A DNA stretch of 36,844 nt from Prevotellaceae bacterium UBA2718 (GTDB taxonomy: Bacteria > Bacteroidota > Bacteroidia > Bacteroidales > Bacteroidaceae): contig DEKQ01000038.1 in assembly GCA_002353975.1 (NCBI GenBank), forward strand, positions 18,260 to 55,103, in the 5' to 3' direction. Both the position numbers and the translations under genes were made by a program. Of this stretch, positions 16,447 through 24,733 are shown piece by piece (within the stretch, counting starts at the first letter, position 1; every line of letters starts with the position of its first letter). The notes beneath the pieces were generated by a model that saw nothing but the letters and a program-made list of their open reading frames with translations, was not told the origin of the DNA and searched no databases.

Positions 16447-16743
16447 TTATTTCTCTATGTCAATTGATACAGTTTTTTCGCCGTTGAATGCCTTCGTCAC
16501 TTGTTCGTTGATAAACTCCCAGTGCCGGTTGATGGCGGCGACAAGCATTTCGTTATCCTTCAGCGAGAGGCTCGATTCAGCTATCTCGACGCATTGTTGT
16601 CCGTTGGACTCAATCCATATCTTCGCCAACGAGTGCTGGTGCCGCTTGCCCTTGTAGAACACATGGACATGTCGGCGATTGTCATTCGCATCAATGGATA
16701 TGGCCACCAAGATGAACATCCGAAGAAATGCCAATTGTCCCAT
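16447..16743 (-). CDS. DUF4160 domain protein
   Basis: The 98-aa product (MGQLAFLRMFILVAISIDAN...) carries the DUF4160 hallmark RRHVHVFYKG with the PHVHV-like histidines, then LAKIWIES and a C-terminal helix (LVAAINRHWEFINEQVTKAF) that corresponds to the family's long final helix. It is first of a two-gene operon with the DUF2442 gene. The pairing suggests a small stress or toxin-antitoxin-like module; which partner would be the toxin cannot be told from sequence. Confidence 0.8.
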   Translation of the reverse strand: MGQLAFLRMFILVAISIDANDNRRHVHVFYKGKRHQHSLAKIWIESNGQQCVEIAESSLSLKDNEMLVAAINRHWEFINEQVTKAFNGEKTVSIDIEK

Positions 16744-16761
16744 ATTTTTTTATTTTACGCT

Positions 16762-16770
16762 GCAAAGATA
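16762..16770 (-). promoter_or_regulatory. -7 box of the DUF4160-DUF2442 operon
   Basis: The minus strand reads TATCTTTGC, a perfect TAnnTTTGc box, only 19 nt before the ATG at 16743. The leader is therefore very short. Confidence 0.7.
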
Positions 16771-16856
16771 CATCTTTTTTATGAAATATGCTCATTCAGA
16801 AAAGAAAATTTGTATCATTGCTCACAAAATCCTGATTATGGGGGAGGATTCTCTGA

Positions 16857-17000
16857 GTTCAACGCGCGCAACAGCTTCTGATGAGCGGATATACAATCTC
16901 AGAGACTGCCGAAAGCCTTGGTTTTGACTATCCGCAGCACTTTACACGCCAGTTCAAGAAGCACTTTGGCGTTACTCCATCAGACTTCATCAAGAGGTGA
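16857..17000 (+). pseudogene. 3' remnant of an AraC-family regulator
   Basis: Translation from 16857 gives VQRAQQLLMSGYTISETAES, then LGFDYPQHFTRQFKKHFGVT and PSDFIKR before TGA at 16998-17000. This is the second helix-turn-helix of an AraC-family DNA-binding domain (LGFxYPQHFTRxFKK...G.TPS.F). An in-frame stop lies at 16854-16856, and the upstream sequence in all frames shows no further AraC similarity, so only the last 40-47 codons survive. It ends 6 nt from the convergent DUF3108 gene. It is a decayed or truncated gene, perhaps cut off when the DUF4160/DUF2442 block arrived. Confidence 0.7.
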
Positions 17001-17006
17001 AGCCCA

Positions 17007-17774
17007 TTACTTTATTGATGTGACGAAGGCCTTGGCGGTGCCGAAACGCAGGTTGAGGTCAAGGCGTATGGGGATGTGGCGATAGTCGTCGGTGACGTAG
17101 AACTTCACTATCTCCTTCCACTTTCCGTTCTCTTTCTCGTTGTAAGATATTACGAGGCAATGGTACTTCTTGTTGTCATCGCCCTTGACGGTCTTGCGTC
17201 CGTTGAAGACGAGGCGTGCCGTAGTCAGTTTGGAGCCGCCTGCTATATAGACCGTTTCAGAGTGTCCCTTCTTCCAACTTGACACGTCCATGCTCCTGAT
17301 GCGCATGAAACTGTTGATCATGTCCGACACGTTGCGGTCATACGTATGCTTCTCGGCAGTCACTTCGCCGTCGGCAGCCAGGTGGCGCATGGTGGCCAGG
17401 GTCTTGTTGCCGCTGTTGGTGTACCACACCTCATCGACGTAATAGCGCTTGCCCTCGCGCGCGCCTTTCCTATAATATAAGGGGGAGAGGTCCAGGTCGC
17501 AGAAGCTGGTGATGGTGTCGCGCATGACGAAGAAGCGGTCTATCTTGCGCGATGTCTGCGTGACCAGGCTGGTGCGGAATACGTTCTTGCCCTTGTAGGT
17601 GGAGGGCTGGGTGGTCATAGTCGCCGTACCGGCCTTGATCCATACGAACTTCCAGTTGAAATAGAGCTGATAAGTTATCACCTCGCGGTCATTGAACGCC
17701 CTTGACAAGGCGTCTGCCTGCGAGGGTATAAGCAGCGATATCGTCAGTAAAAGAATGAAAAGTACTCTTCTCAT
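17007..17774 (-). CDS. DUF3108 family exported protein
   Basis: The 255-aa product has a Sec signal peptide (MRRVLFILLLTISLLIPSQA, cut near ADA at 22) and the DUF3108 body: VITYQLYFNWKFVWIKAGTA near the start, DRFFVMRDTITSFCDLDLSP, and the final IPIRLDLNLRFGTAKAFVTS. Full-length DUF3108 proteins are about 230-270 aa. The family is periplasmic and beta-rich; its function is unknown. The gene is the last of a three-gene operon, 54 nt after the Ig-like lipoprotein gene. Confidence 0.85.
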   Translation of the reverse strand: MRRVLFILLLTISLLIPSQADALSRAFNDREVITYQLYFNWKFVWIKAGTATMTTQPSTYKGKNVFRTSLVTQTSRKIDRFFVMRDTITSFCDLDLSPLYYRKGAREGKRYYVDEVWYTNSGNKTLATMRHLAADGEVTAEKHTYDRNVSDMINSFMRIRSMDVSSWKKGHSETVYIAGGSKLTTARLVFNGRKTVKGDDNKKYHCLVISYNEKENGKWKEIVKFYVTDDYRHIPIRLDLNLRFGTAKAFVTSIK

Positions 17775-17828
17775 CGTGTGTATCCTGTTCGTTTTTATCT
17801 GTTATTATTCTGTTTGTTTATTGAACCA

Positions 17829-20006
17829 TCATTGCAGGTATTCGGGCAGGGGGATGCCTTTCTCCTCGGCACGCTTCTGGTTGCGGTTGCGAATGTCCTT
17901 CTTCTTCTCACCCTTCTGCTTGGTCAGCTTGCCGGGCTTTTGCCGGTAGAGGGGTGTTTCGGAGAGGTTCCACGTCTTGGTGATGTCCCATTTCTCCTTC
18001 AGCTCCACCTCCTTCGGGTAGTAAAAGACCTCCTCGGGCTGCTGGTCAATGTAATAGTCTCCTGTGTCCCACCGTCCGTTGCCGTTGCGGTCCATGAAGG
18101 CACGCATGTAGTATTTGCCGCCCTTGAGGTAGTATAGCTCTGCCGTTCCTTTCTCTACTACGGCTGACCTCTCTACCCTGTCATTGCTGTCAAGCAGCTG
18201 TACCACCACCTGCGTCTTGTCCTCCTCCGGCTTTGCGGATGCGGCTGACGGTATGCCGTTGACATTGACAAACAGTGACGAATATGATTCCAGCGTCGCC
18301 ACGCGGATGCCGGACTTGTAGGGGTCTGACGTGAGGCCGTAGATATCCTCAAATGCCAGCGTGTCAACCTCAAGGGAGTAGTTGGCTCCCGGTATCCATT
18401 CAGTGAACAGTTCCCACTCGCGGCTGAGGTTTTGCTTCGGGTTCTCACCCAGATAAGGCAGTCTTTTCTCTACCGGCAGGAAGAAGAACTGCGTACGGAA
18501 CCATGTGGAATCCTGCTCCACGTACAGGTGTACCGCAGAGGTGTCTATGCGCGCCATCGGCGTGGGGAATGTGATGTGTACTATTCCGTCAGGCGCCATG
18601 GATGACTGCACGTCGAAATTGACCTTCAGCCTCTTCGGTGCCGGCAAGGTGTCAAGCGGCTCCAGGTCCCATTCCTCCTCGGGAACCTCTTCCCTGCGCA
18701 GGCGGGAGATGGTCTTCTCGCGCGACTTCTTGCGTTTCTCAACCTCTTTCTGCCACTCCTCCTGCTGCCTTGCACGCTCCTTCAGGCGCTTCTCCAAGCT
18801 CGTCTTGGGTAGCAGTTCCAGCGTGTCGGTCTGCAGCTGCAGCACTCCCAGCGTGTCGGTGACAAGGGTTGTCACCTCCACCTGCAGCGAGTCTGTCTCC
18901 ACCAGCGTGCTGTCTTTTATCCAGTAGGTGATGGTATCGCCATGCTCCGACGGCTCTACTACGAGCTGCTCGTCGGTGTCGAAGTTCAGTCCGCGCAGTG
19001 TGGGCAGGGCCGTCAGCCGTGGTCCGTTATATGCCTGCAGTGCCGCTTTCGCCGCGCTGTCAGTGCGGGCATAGTAGGCATCTATGCTGTCCTTGCTCAG
19101 GCCGGCGGTATAGAAGAACGTGAAATGGTCCGTCTCCTGCCTCTCCGACTTCAGGAAATAGCGCTCCGTCATAGAGTGTGTGAAGGCTCTGAGTACTATG
19201 TCATCGGGCTTGTAGTGAGTGTATGGCACCCTGATGATGTCCTTGATGTGCAGCGTGTCGCTCCAGATGGTGTCCTGCCTGATGTCGGGGAAGGACGATG
19301 GCACGAACACATCGTGCGAGAAAGCCATCTGTTCGCCTCGCTGCGTGAAGCGCGAGTCACCGTCCATGTCCATCACGGCACCTGCGGTGTATTTGCCCGG
19401 AGCCACACCACGTATGATGAAATGACCGTAGCTGTCGGTGCGTGACACGCGGACGAAGGCGGTGTCCCGCCCCTGGTTCAGGCTGTCCTTGGGGAAGAGG
19501 CCCACCAATATGCCCTTCACCGGCTCCAGGTCTTCGGCATTCAGCACATAGCCCTCCACGGCCAACGTGTCGATATGGTCGCCGGTGGAGAAGCTGTAGG
19601 TGTAACTCTCCATTGAGTTGCCTTCGTTGTTGTCGCTTATGGCGTCAGAGAAATCTATGGTATAGGTGGTGTTTGCCTGCAGCGTGTCAAGTAGCCGGAT
19701 ATTGATGAAGCGTCCGTGCGCCTTGATATCGGGCGTCTCTTTCTGCGGCGGAGAGAAGACAACCTTCTCCGCTACGTTGTCCACCTTGATGAATTCATCA
19801 AACTCTATGCGTATCTTCCGGCTGTTGACGTTCACCTCCCTGTCTGCCGGATAGGTGGCTACGACGTGCGGAGGCACCTCGTCATACCACCCGCCGTCGG
19901 GTGCTCCCATGCGTGCGCAGGATGTAACGGCCAGCTGACACACCACCGCCACAACTGCCAGGGGCAGCAGGCGGACAAGACGGGATATGCACGGTTTGTT
20001 ATTCAT
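17829..20006 (-). CDS. Ig-like (Big_5) domain lipoprotein
   Basis: The 725-aa product has a lipoprotein signal with Cys30 (LAVTSC). Residues about 40-145 form a bacterial Ig-like domain of Big_5 type (PPHVVATYPADREVNVNSRK, RIEFDEFIKV, LQANTTYTIDFSDAI). A carboxypeptidase-regulatory-like segment follows at about 150-215. A charged helical stretch at about 410-455 (RLKERARQQEEWQKEVEKRK) may be a coiled coil, and another beta domain ends in DRNGNGRWDTGDYYIDQQPE, a Ca-binding-like loop. The C-terminus is very basic (KQKGEKKKDIRNRNQKRAEE). It probably sits in the outer membrane facing the periplasm or surface. It starts 9 nt after the GH3 gene, so translation may be coupled. The function is unknown; co-conservation with GH3-family and DUF3108 genes in Bacteroidetes is my recollection. 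Confidence 0.8.
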   Translation of the reverse strand: MNNKPCISRLVRLLPLAVVAVVCQLAVTSCARMGAPDGGWYDEVPPHVVATYPADREVNVNSRKIRIEFDEFIKVDNVAEKVVFSPPQKETPDIKAHGRFINIRLLDTLQANTTYTIDFSDAISDNNEGNSMESYTYSFSTGDHIDTLAVEGYVLNAEDLEPVKGILVGLFPKDSLNQGRDTAFVRVSRTDSYGHFIIRGVAPGKYTAGAVMDMDGDSRFTQRGEQMAFSHDVFVPSSFPDIRQDTIWSDTLHIKDIIRVPYTHYKPDDIVLRAFTHSMTERYFLKSERQETDHFTFFYTAGLSKDSIDAYYARTDSAAKAALQAYNGPRLTALPTLRGLNFDTDEQLVVEPSEHGDTITYWIKDSTLVETDSLQVEVTTLVTDTLGVLQLQTDTLELLPKTSLEKRLKERARQQEEWQKEVEKRKKSREKTISRLRREEVPEEEWDLEPLDTLPAPKRLKVNFDVQSSMAPDGIVHITFPTPMARIDTSAVHLYVEQDSTWFRTQFFFLPVEKRLPYLGENPKQNLSREWELFTEWIPGANYSLEVDTLAFEDIYGLTSDPYKSGIRVATLESYSSLFVNVNGIPSAASAKPEEDKTQVVVQLLDSNDRVERSAVVEKGTAELYYLKGGKYYMRAFMDRNGNGRWDTGDYYIDQQPEEVFYYPKEVELKEKWDITKTWNLSETPLYRQKPGKLTKQKGEKKKDIRNRNQKRAEEKGIPLPEYLQ

Positions 20007-20015
20007 AATGACCTG

Positions 20016-21551
20016 TCATAGGGGATGCGACACCGTCACATCCATAATCTCTTCTATATGCTTGCGGGTGTTGGCCAGACGCGGCACCTTGTGCTGTCCG
20101 CCGAGCTTGCCTTTGGACTTCAGCCAGTCGTCAAACTGCCCCTTGCGGGCCTTGACTATCTGCAGGCGCACCATGTTGATGTCCTTGTAGCGCTTGGCTT
20201 CATAGTCGCTGTTCAGCTCCTGCAGGCGGCGGTCCAGCAGGTCGGCAAAGGCATTCAGGTCCTCGGGCTCACGACTGAACTCTATGAGCCACTGGTGATG
20301 GGGCGTCACACCCTCGCTGCGGAACACCGGCGCGGCGGTGTATTCCCTCACTTCTGCCCCCGTCTGCTGACATGCGTACTGCAAGCCGCGCTCCGCATTA
20401 TCCACTATCAGCTCCTCGCCAAAGGCGTTGATGAAGCTCTTTGTGCGTCCGGTGATGATGAATTTATAGGGCCTGACGCTGGTGAAGCGCACCGTGTCGC
20501 CTATCATGTAGCGCCACAGTCCGCAGGATGTGGAGATGATCATGGCGTAGTTCTTGCCCGTCTCCACCCCGCTGAGCGGCACCACCAGGCTTTCATCCTT
20601 CAGCTGCCCGCTCTCGTCCACGGCCTCCATAGGGGCAAACTCATAATAGACGCCATAGTCCAGCATCAGCATCATGGCGGGATCGGTGGCGTCGTTCTGT
20701 ATGCCGAAGAAGCCCTCGGAGGCATTGTAGGTCTCCATGTAGTGCATGTCGGGCTTCGTGATGAGCGCCTCGTACGCCTTGCGGTAGGGCGTGAAGGCTA
20801 TGCCGCCGTGGAAGAACACCTCCAGATTGGGCCACACGTCCTCTAAGTGCTGCTTGCCGCTGAGCTCCATGACCCTTGTGAGCACCGACATCATCCACGA
20901 CGGCACGCCGCTGAGGTTGGTGACATTGGCCTTGAGACATTGCCGCGCTATCTTCTCGCGCTTCTCCTCAAAGTCGCTGATGAGGGCCGTCCGTTTGTCG
21001 GGCACACGCACAAGGTTTACCAGCGGGTTGATGTTCTCTATCAGTATGGCCGACAGGTCGCCCACGAGCGAGCCAGCCACGTTGTAGTTGGGGCTGTGCG
21101 AACCGCCGAGTATCAGCGCACGGCCATCGAAGAGGCGCGACTTGGGATTGTTCTGCAGGTACCACACCACCACGTCGGTACCGCCCGCGTAGTGTATGTC
21201 CTGCAGGCCTTCACTGCTCACGGGGATGAACTTCGACTTGTCGTTGGTCGTGCCGCTGGACTTGGCATACCACTTCACCCGTCCCGGCCACAGCACATCC
21301 TTCTCGCCGTGGCGCATACGGTCGATGTAGCCCTTCAGCTCTTCGTAGGTGTTCACCCCTACCCTCTTGCGAAACATCTCGTAACTGTCACCGGCACTGA
21401 AGCCGCGCTCGCTGCCGTACAGAGTCTGCGCACCCTTCTTCAGGAGACGGCGAAGCACCCGATCCTGCAGTTCCTCTGGTCGGGTGAAGTGTTGTTCCAA
21501 CTGCCGCTGGCGAAGCCGGAACACCAATTGTGCTATGGATGTAATGCCCAT
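20016..21551 (-). CDS. GH3 auxin-responsive-promoter family adenylate-forming enzyme
   Basis: The 511-aa product matches the bacterial GH3 family of the adenylate-forming superfamily. The ATP-binding motif YAKSSGTTNDKSKFIPVS lies near residue 95-112, the second acyl-adenylate motif around METYNASEGFFGIQ (about 270-285), and the YMIGDTVRFTS plus ITGRTKSFINAFGEELI hinge motifs at about 345-385. Plant members conjugate amino acids to hormone carboxylates; the bacterial substrate is not known. The protein is cytoplasmic, of full length, and is the first gene of the operon with the Ig-like lipoprotein and DUF3108 genes, which suggests a joint envelope-related task (inference). Confidence 0.9.
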   Translation of the reverse strand: MGITSIAQLVFRLRQRQLEQHFTRPEELQDRVLRRLLKKGAQTLYGSERGFSAGDSYEMFRKRVGVNTYEELKGYIDRMRHGEKDVLWPGRVKWYAKSSGTTNDKSKFIPVSSEGLQDIHYAGGTDVVVWYLQNNPKSRLFDGRALILGGSHSPNYNVAGSLVGDLSAILIENINPLVNLVRVPDKRTALISDFEEKREKIARQCLKANVTNLSGVPSWMMSVLTRVMELSGKQHLEDVWPNLEVFFHGGIAFTPYRKAYEALITKPDMHYMETYNASEGFFGIQNDATDPAMMLMLDYGVYYEFAPMEAVDESGQLKDESLVVPLSGVETGKNYAMIISTSCGLWRYMIGDTVRFTSVRPYKFIITGRTKSFINAFGEELIVDNAERGLQYACQQTGAEVREYTAAPVFRSEGVTPHHQWLIEFSREPEDLNAFADLLDRRLQELNSDYEAKRYKDINMVRLQIVKARKGQFDDWLKSKGKLGGQHKVPRLANTRKHIEEIMDVTVSHPL

Positions 21552-21558
21552 TTGGGGT

Positions 21559-21567
21559 GCAAAGATA
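21559..21567 (-). promoter_or_regulatory. -7 box of the GH3-Ig-DUF3108 operon
   Basis: The minus strand reads TATCTTTGC, a perfect consensus, 7 nt before the ATG at 21551. The start would be nearly leaderless. A TTG lies 21 nt upstream as a weak -33. Confidence 0.65.
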
Positions 21568-21575
21568 GTAAAAAT

Positions 21576-21785
21576 AATTCATAATGCACAATGCATGGTT
21601 CATAATTACACAACAATTTACATAAAAAGTGTAAATTATGCATTGTAAATCGTGAATTATTTCAAGTTTCGGAAGTTGATAAAACGGCCTGCGCTCGGCC
21701 CTAAGGGACGCTTGCGTAGAGCATCGGAGCAAGAAAGGCCACACTTCCGAAACTTCAATGAATTATGAACTATGCATTATGAATT
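21576..21785. repeat. Nested inverted-repeat element (MITE-like)
   Basis: Outer arms of the type AATTATGAAC-ATGCATT-ATGAATT lie at 21576-21607 and, inverted, at 21757-21785. Inside, AAGTTTCGGAAGT (21664-21676) and ACTTCCGAAACTT (21743-21755) form a perfect 13-bp inverted repeat around a 66-nt GC-rich centre with CGGCC repeats. Such ATGCATTATGAATT-rich intergenic repeats are common in Bacteroidetes. No transposase is present. The right arm overlaps the end of the FeoB-associated gene. Confidence 0.7.
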
Positions 21786-21923
21786 GCATCTTGAACTATC
21801 ACAGCAGCCGCTGCAGGAGTCTTTGCAGCAACTTTTCTTGCCGCTTCCCTTGATGACATAACGCCCCACCACGATGAAGAGCCCCACCACGAGGGCAAGC
21901 AATATGTAGCTTACGGCGTTCAT
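21777..21923 (-). CDS. FeoB-associated Cys-rich membrane protein
   Basis: The 48-aa product starts with one membrane helix (MNAVSYILLALVVGLFIVVG), then a basic linker, and a cysteine-rich tail (KKSCCKDSCSGCCDSSRC). This is the FeoB_associated family, a small partner of the ferrous-iron transporter. Its ATG overlaps the TGA of feoAB as ATGA (21923-21920), so translation is coupled. The stop codon and last few residues lie in the right arm of the repeat at 21757-21785, so the C-terminus may have been reset by the repeat. Confidence 0.85.
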   Translation of the reverse strand: MNAVSYILLALVVGLFIVVGRYVIKGSGKKSCCKDSCSGCCDSSRCNS

Positions 21924-24307
21924 AGCAGTGCGATGTTATAGACTATAAACGCCACGATATATGCTATTATACACTGCGCCACGACAACCGCCACGGCATC
22001 GCGGCCTCCCAGTTCGCGCTTCACCGTTGCTATGGCAGCCACGCAAGGGGTGTAGAGCAGGCAGAAGACAAGGAAGGAAATCACCGATGGAATGGACAAA
22101 ATCTGCGTCAGAACCACCCCTTCGCCGAAGAGAACGGTGATGGTGCTCACCACGCTCTCCTTTGCCAGGAAGCCCCCGACGAGCGATGTGGCCAAGCGCC
22201 AGTCATCGAAGCCCAGCGGACGGAACACCGGAGCAACGACGGAAGCCACCTGCCCGAGTATGCTCTGAGCCGAATCATCCACCATGTCAAGCCTGAAGGA
22301 GAATGTCTGGAGGAACCATATCACTATCGTAGCGAGGAAAATGACGGTGAACGCCCGCTGCAGGAAGTCGCTGGTCTTCTCCCACAGCAGCAGCATCGTG
22401 GTCTTCATGCCCGGCATTCTATAGTTCGGCAGCTCCATGACAAACGGCACCGGCTCGCCCTTGAAAGCCGTGCGCTTCAGGCACAGCGCTACGATGATGC
22501 CGGTCAGGATGCCCAGCAGGTATAGTCCGGACATGACCCAGGCGGCCTGTCCGGGGAAGAAGGCGGCGCAGAAGAAGGCGTATATGGGCAGCTTGGCGGT
22601 GCATGACATGAACGGTGTCAGCATTATCGTAAGCCTGCGGTCGCGCTCCGACGGCAGCGTGCGGCTCGACATGATGGCGGGCACGGAGCATCCGAAGCCC
22701 ATCAGCAACGGCACAATGCTGCGGCCCGACAGTCCAAGGCGGCGCAACAGCTTGTCCATGACAAACGCTATGCGTGCCATGTAGCCCGAATCCTCCATCA
22801 TGGAGAGGAAGAAGAAGAGTATCACGATGATGGGCACGAAGCTTGCCACCGTCCCGCAACCGGCATATACGCCGTCGATGATGAGCGAGCGCACTGTGTC
22901 GTTCACATCCCAGGAGCGCATGGCAGAGTCGCTCAGGTCCGTAAACCACGCTATGGCATCCTCAAGCCATCCCTGCATGGTGCCGCCAAGGATGTCGAAC
23001 GTCAGCCAGAATATCATCGCCATGACCGCGATGAATACGGGCAAGGCAGTCCATCGGCCCGTCAGTATCCTGTCTATCCGCTCTGAGCGCAGGCTCTCCC
23101 GGCTCACATGCGGACGCACAACAGTCCTTTCGCACAGGCGGTTGATGAACGCATAGCGCATGTCGGCAATGGCTGCGGCACGGTCCAGGCCGCGCTCCTC
23201 CTCCATCTGACACACGATGTGCTCTATGCTCTCAAGCTCATTCTCAGTCAGCTGCAGCTTTTCCTCCACCAGACTGTCGCCCTCCACCAGCTTTGTGGCA
23301 GCGAATCGCAGCGGTATGTTGGCACGCTGCGCATGGTCCTCAATGAAGTGCATAATGGCGTGCAGGCATCTGTGCACCGCTCCGCCGTTCTCATCGGGCA
23401 GGCAGAAGTCTTGGCGCACGGGTGTCTCCTGATACTTCGCCACGTGCAGGGCGTGCTCTATCAGCTCCTCCACACCCTCGTTCCTGCTGGCCGAGATAGG
23501 CACCACAGGCATACCGAGCAGCTGCTCCATCTCGTTCACCTTCACCGTGCCGCCGTTGCCGGTCAGCTCGTCCATCATGTTCAGGGCCAGCACCATAGGC
23601 ACGTTCAGCTCCATCAGCTGCATCGTGAGGTAGAGATTGCGCTCCATGTTCGTTGAGTCAACGATGTTGATGATGCCGTGGGGATGTGACTGATTCAGGA
23701 AATTGCGGCTCACCACCTCCTCGCTCGTGTATGGCGAGAGGGAGTATATGCCCGGCAAGTCGGTCACTTCGCTGTTCAAATGACCGCGAATGGTGCCGGT
23801 CTTGCGATCCACGGTGACGCCGGGGAAGTTGCCTACATGCTGATTGGCGCCGGTCAGCTGGTTGAAGAGTGTCGTCTTTCCGCAGTTCTGATTGCCCACC
23901 AGCGCAAACGAAAGCACTGTTCCCTCAGGCAGCGGGTGCTCGTGCTTAGGGTCATGATACTTGCCGCCCTCGCCCAGTCCCGGGTGATGCAGGGGCAGAA
24001 TATCCCTCCTGCTCGCCTCATTAGCGGCCTGAGACTGAGCATCTTCTTCTGACAAAGCGACGTGAGACACGTCGCCTCCTACTTGCAGAGGCTCCACCGT
24101 AATGCTCTCCGCATCGGTCCGGCGCAGCGTCAGCGTATATCCATGCAGCACCAACTGCATCGGGTCGCCCATAGGGGCAAACTTCTCAAGCCTCACCACC
24201 GCACCGGGTATAAGGCCCATGTCAAGGATATGCTGCCTCAACGCGCCGCTGCCGCCAACGGCTGTCACCCTGGCTGACTCTCCTATTTTAATATCACTGA
24301 GCTTCAT
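21920..24307 (-). CDS. feoB: FeoA-FeoB fusion, ferrous iron transporter
   Basis: The 795-aa product joins a FeoA SH3-like domain (residues about 1-75: MGLIPGAVVRLEKFAPMGDP) to a FeoB G-protein and membrane transporter. G motifs are visible: G1 GNQNCGKTT (138-146), the G2 region NFPGVTVDRKTG, G3 DLPG, and G4 NMMD. The membrane part has two Gate domains (GRSIVPLLMGFGCSVPAIMS and the later LLGILTG/KESVVSTI region) and ends in hydrophobic helices. It imports Fe2+ across the inner membrane. FeoAB fusions of this length are usual in Bacteroidetes. The linker between domains (about 76-130) includes nine residues V76-A84 encoded exactly by a REP-like repeat. It is the first gene of a two-gene operon. 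Confidence 0.96.
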   Translation of the reverse strand: MKLSDIKIGESARVTAVGGSGALRQHILDMGLIPGAVVRLEKFAPMGDPMQLVLHGYTLTLRRTDAESITVEPLQVGGDVSHVALSEEDAQSQAANEASRRDILPLHHPGLGEGGKYHDPKHEHPLPEGTVLSFALVGNQNCGKTTLFNQLTGANQHVGNFPGVTVDRKTGTIRGHLNSEVTDLPGIYSLSPYTSEEVVSRNFLNQSHPHGIINIVDSTNMERNLYLTMQLMELNVPMVLALNMMDELTGNGGTVKVNEMEQLLGMPVVPISASRNEGVEELIEHALHVAKYQETPVRQDFCLPDENGGAVHRCLHAIMHFIEDHAQRANIPLRFAATKLVEGDSLVEEKLQLTENELESIEHIVCQMEEERGLDRAAAIADMRYAFINRLCERTVVRPHVSRESLRSERIDRILTGRWTALPVFIAVMAMIFWLTFDILGGTMQGWLEDAIAWFTDLSDSAMRSWDVNDTVRSLIIDGVYAGCGTVASFVPIIVILFFFLSMMEDSGYMARIAFVMDKLLRRLGLSGRSIVPLLMGFGCSVPAIMSSRTLPSERDRRLTIMLTPFMSCTAKLPIYAFFCAAFFPGQAAWVMSGLYLLGILTGIIVALCLKRTAFKGEPVPFVMELPNYRMPGMKTTMLLLWEKTSDFLQRAFTVIFLATIVIWFLQTFSFRLDMVDDSAQSILGQVASVVAPVFRPLGFDDWRLATSLVGGFLAKESVVSTITVLFGEGVVLTQILSIPSVISFLVFCLLYTPCVAAIATVKRELGGRDAVAVVVAQCIIAYIVAFIVYNIALL
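24056..24082. repeat. REP-like repeat inside the feoAB coding sequence
   Basis: One arm of the palindromic repeat (core GACGTGTCTCACGTC with the flanking GTAGGAGGC) lies in frame in feoAB. It is 26 of 26 identical to the right arm of pair A (3785-3810) at 24057-24082. It encodes V-G-G-D-V-S-H-V-A, residues 76-84, in the linker between the FeoA and G domains. Confidence 0.9.
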
Positions 24308-24329
24308 CTTTCATGTTTTTCTTCAGGCT

Positions 24330-24362
24330 GCAAAGTTAGCAAAACATTCTGACAGCAGCAAA
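24330..24362 (-). promoter_or_regulatory. Promoter of the feoAB operon
   Basis: The minus strand has TTTG (24362-24359), a 20-nt spacer and TAACTTTGC (24338-24330), a full Bacteroidetes promoter 22 nt before the ATG at 24307. A Fur-type operator is not obvious. Confidence 0.75.
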
Positions 24363-24499
24363 CGAACGCCTCGCAAAAGCAGGAAAACAACGATAAATTA
24401 CCTAAAAGTGATGAATGGAACAGTATAAAAGCAAGCACCCCACACCCGACATTCAATGTTTTTTTACACCATAATGCATGGTAATTAAAAATAAAATCG

Positions 24500-24508
24500 T
24501 AACTTTGC
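24500..24508 (+). promoter_or_regulatory. -7 box of the 60-aa/GNAT operon
   Basis: TAACTTTGC matches the consensus, 42 nt before the ATG at 24551. A purine-rich AAAAGGAG at 24535-24542 is a good Shine-Dalgarno, rare in this phylum. No TTTG -33 is seen (ATGG at 24477-24480). Confidence 0.65.
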
Positions 24509-24550
24509 ACCCAGAGAGTTTTTAACAAAATACGAAAAGGAGACACAACT

Positions 24551-24733
24551 ATGGCAATACCGGTAACCAACATACCCGTACTGACAGGCGAGGTGGCCGA
24601 ACGCTTCATCGAGCAGTGTGAGTACAATGCCAAGCATCTGGCAGGCTCGGAATGGAGTCAGGAGCGCGAGGACAGGTTTAATAGAATCATGGAGCGCTCT
24701 CTGAAACTGCAACGTAAACTTGGGGTTAGATGA
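24551..24733 (+). CDS. 60-aa putative antitoxin of a GNAT module
   Basis: The product starts MAIPVTNIPVLTGEVAERFI and continues as charged helices to RSLKLQRKLGVR. It has no signal peptide. The IPVLTGExAExF start recurs, as I recall, in small Bacteroidetes proteins that precede toxin-like genes; this is not verified. It lacks an obvious ribbon-helix-helix motif of the DUF1778 antitoxins that usually accompany GNAT toxins. Its TGA overlaps the ATG of the next gene as ATGA, so the two are translationally coupled, as expected for a toxin-antitoxin pair. The toxin-antitoxin role is inference. Confidence 0.65.
   Translation: MAIPVTNIPVLTGEVAERFIEQCEYNAKHLAGSEWSQEREDRFNRIMERSLKLQRKLGVR

Noticed and set aside
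20025..20846. 273-aa plus-strand open frame over the GH3 gene
   Set aside because: It is antisense to strong GH3 motifs and has no start signals.
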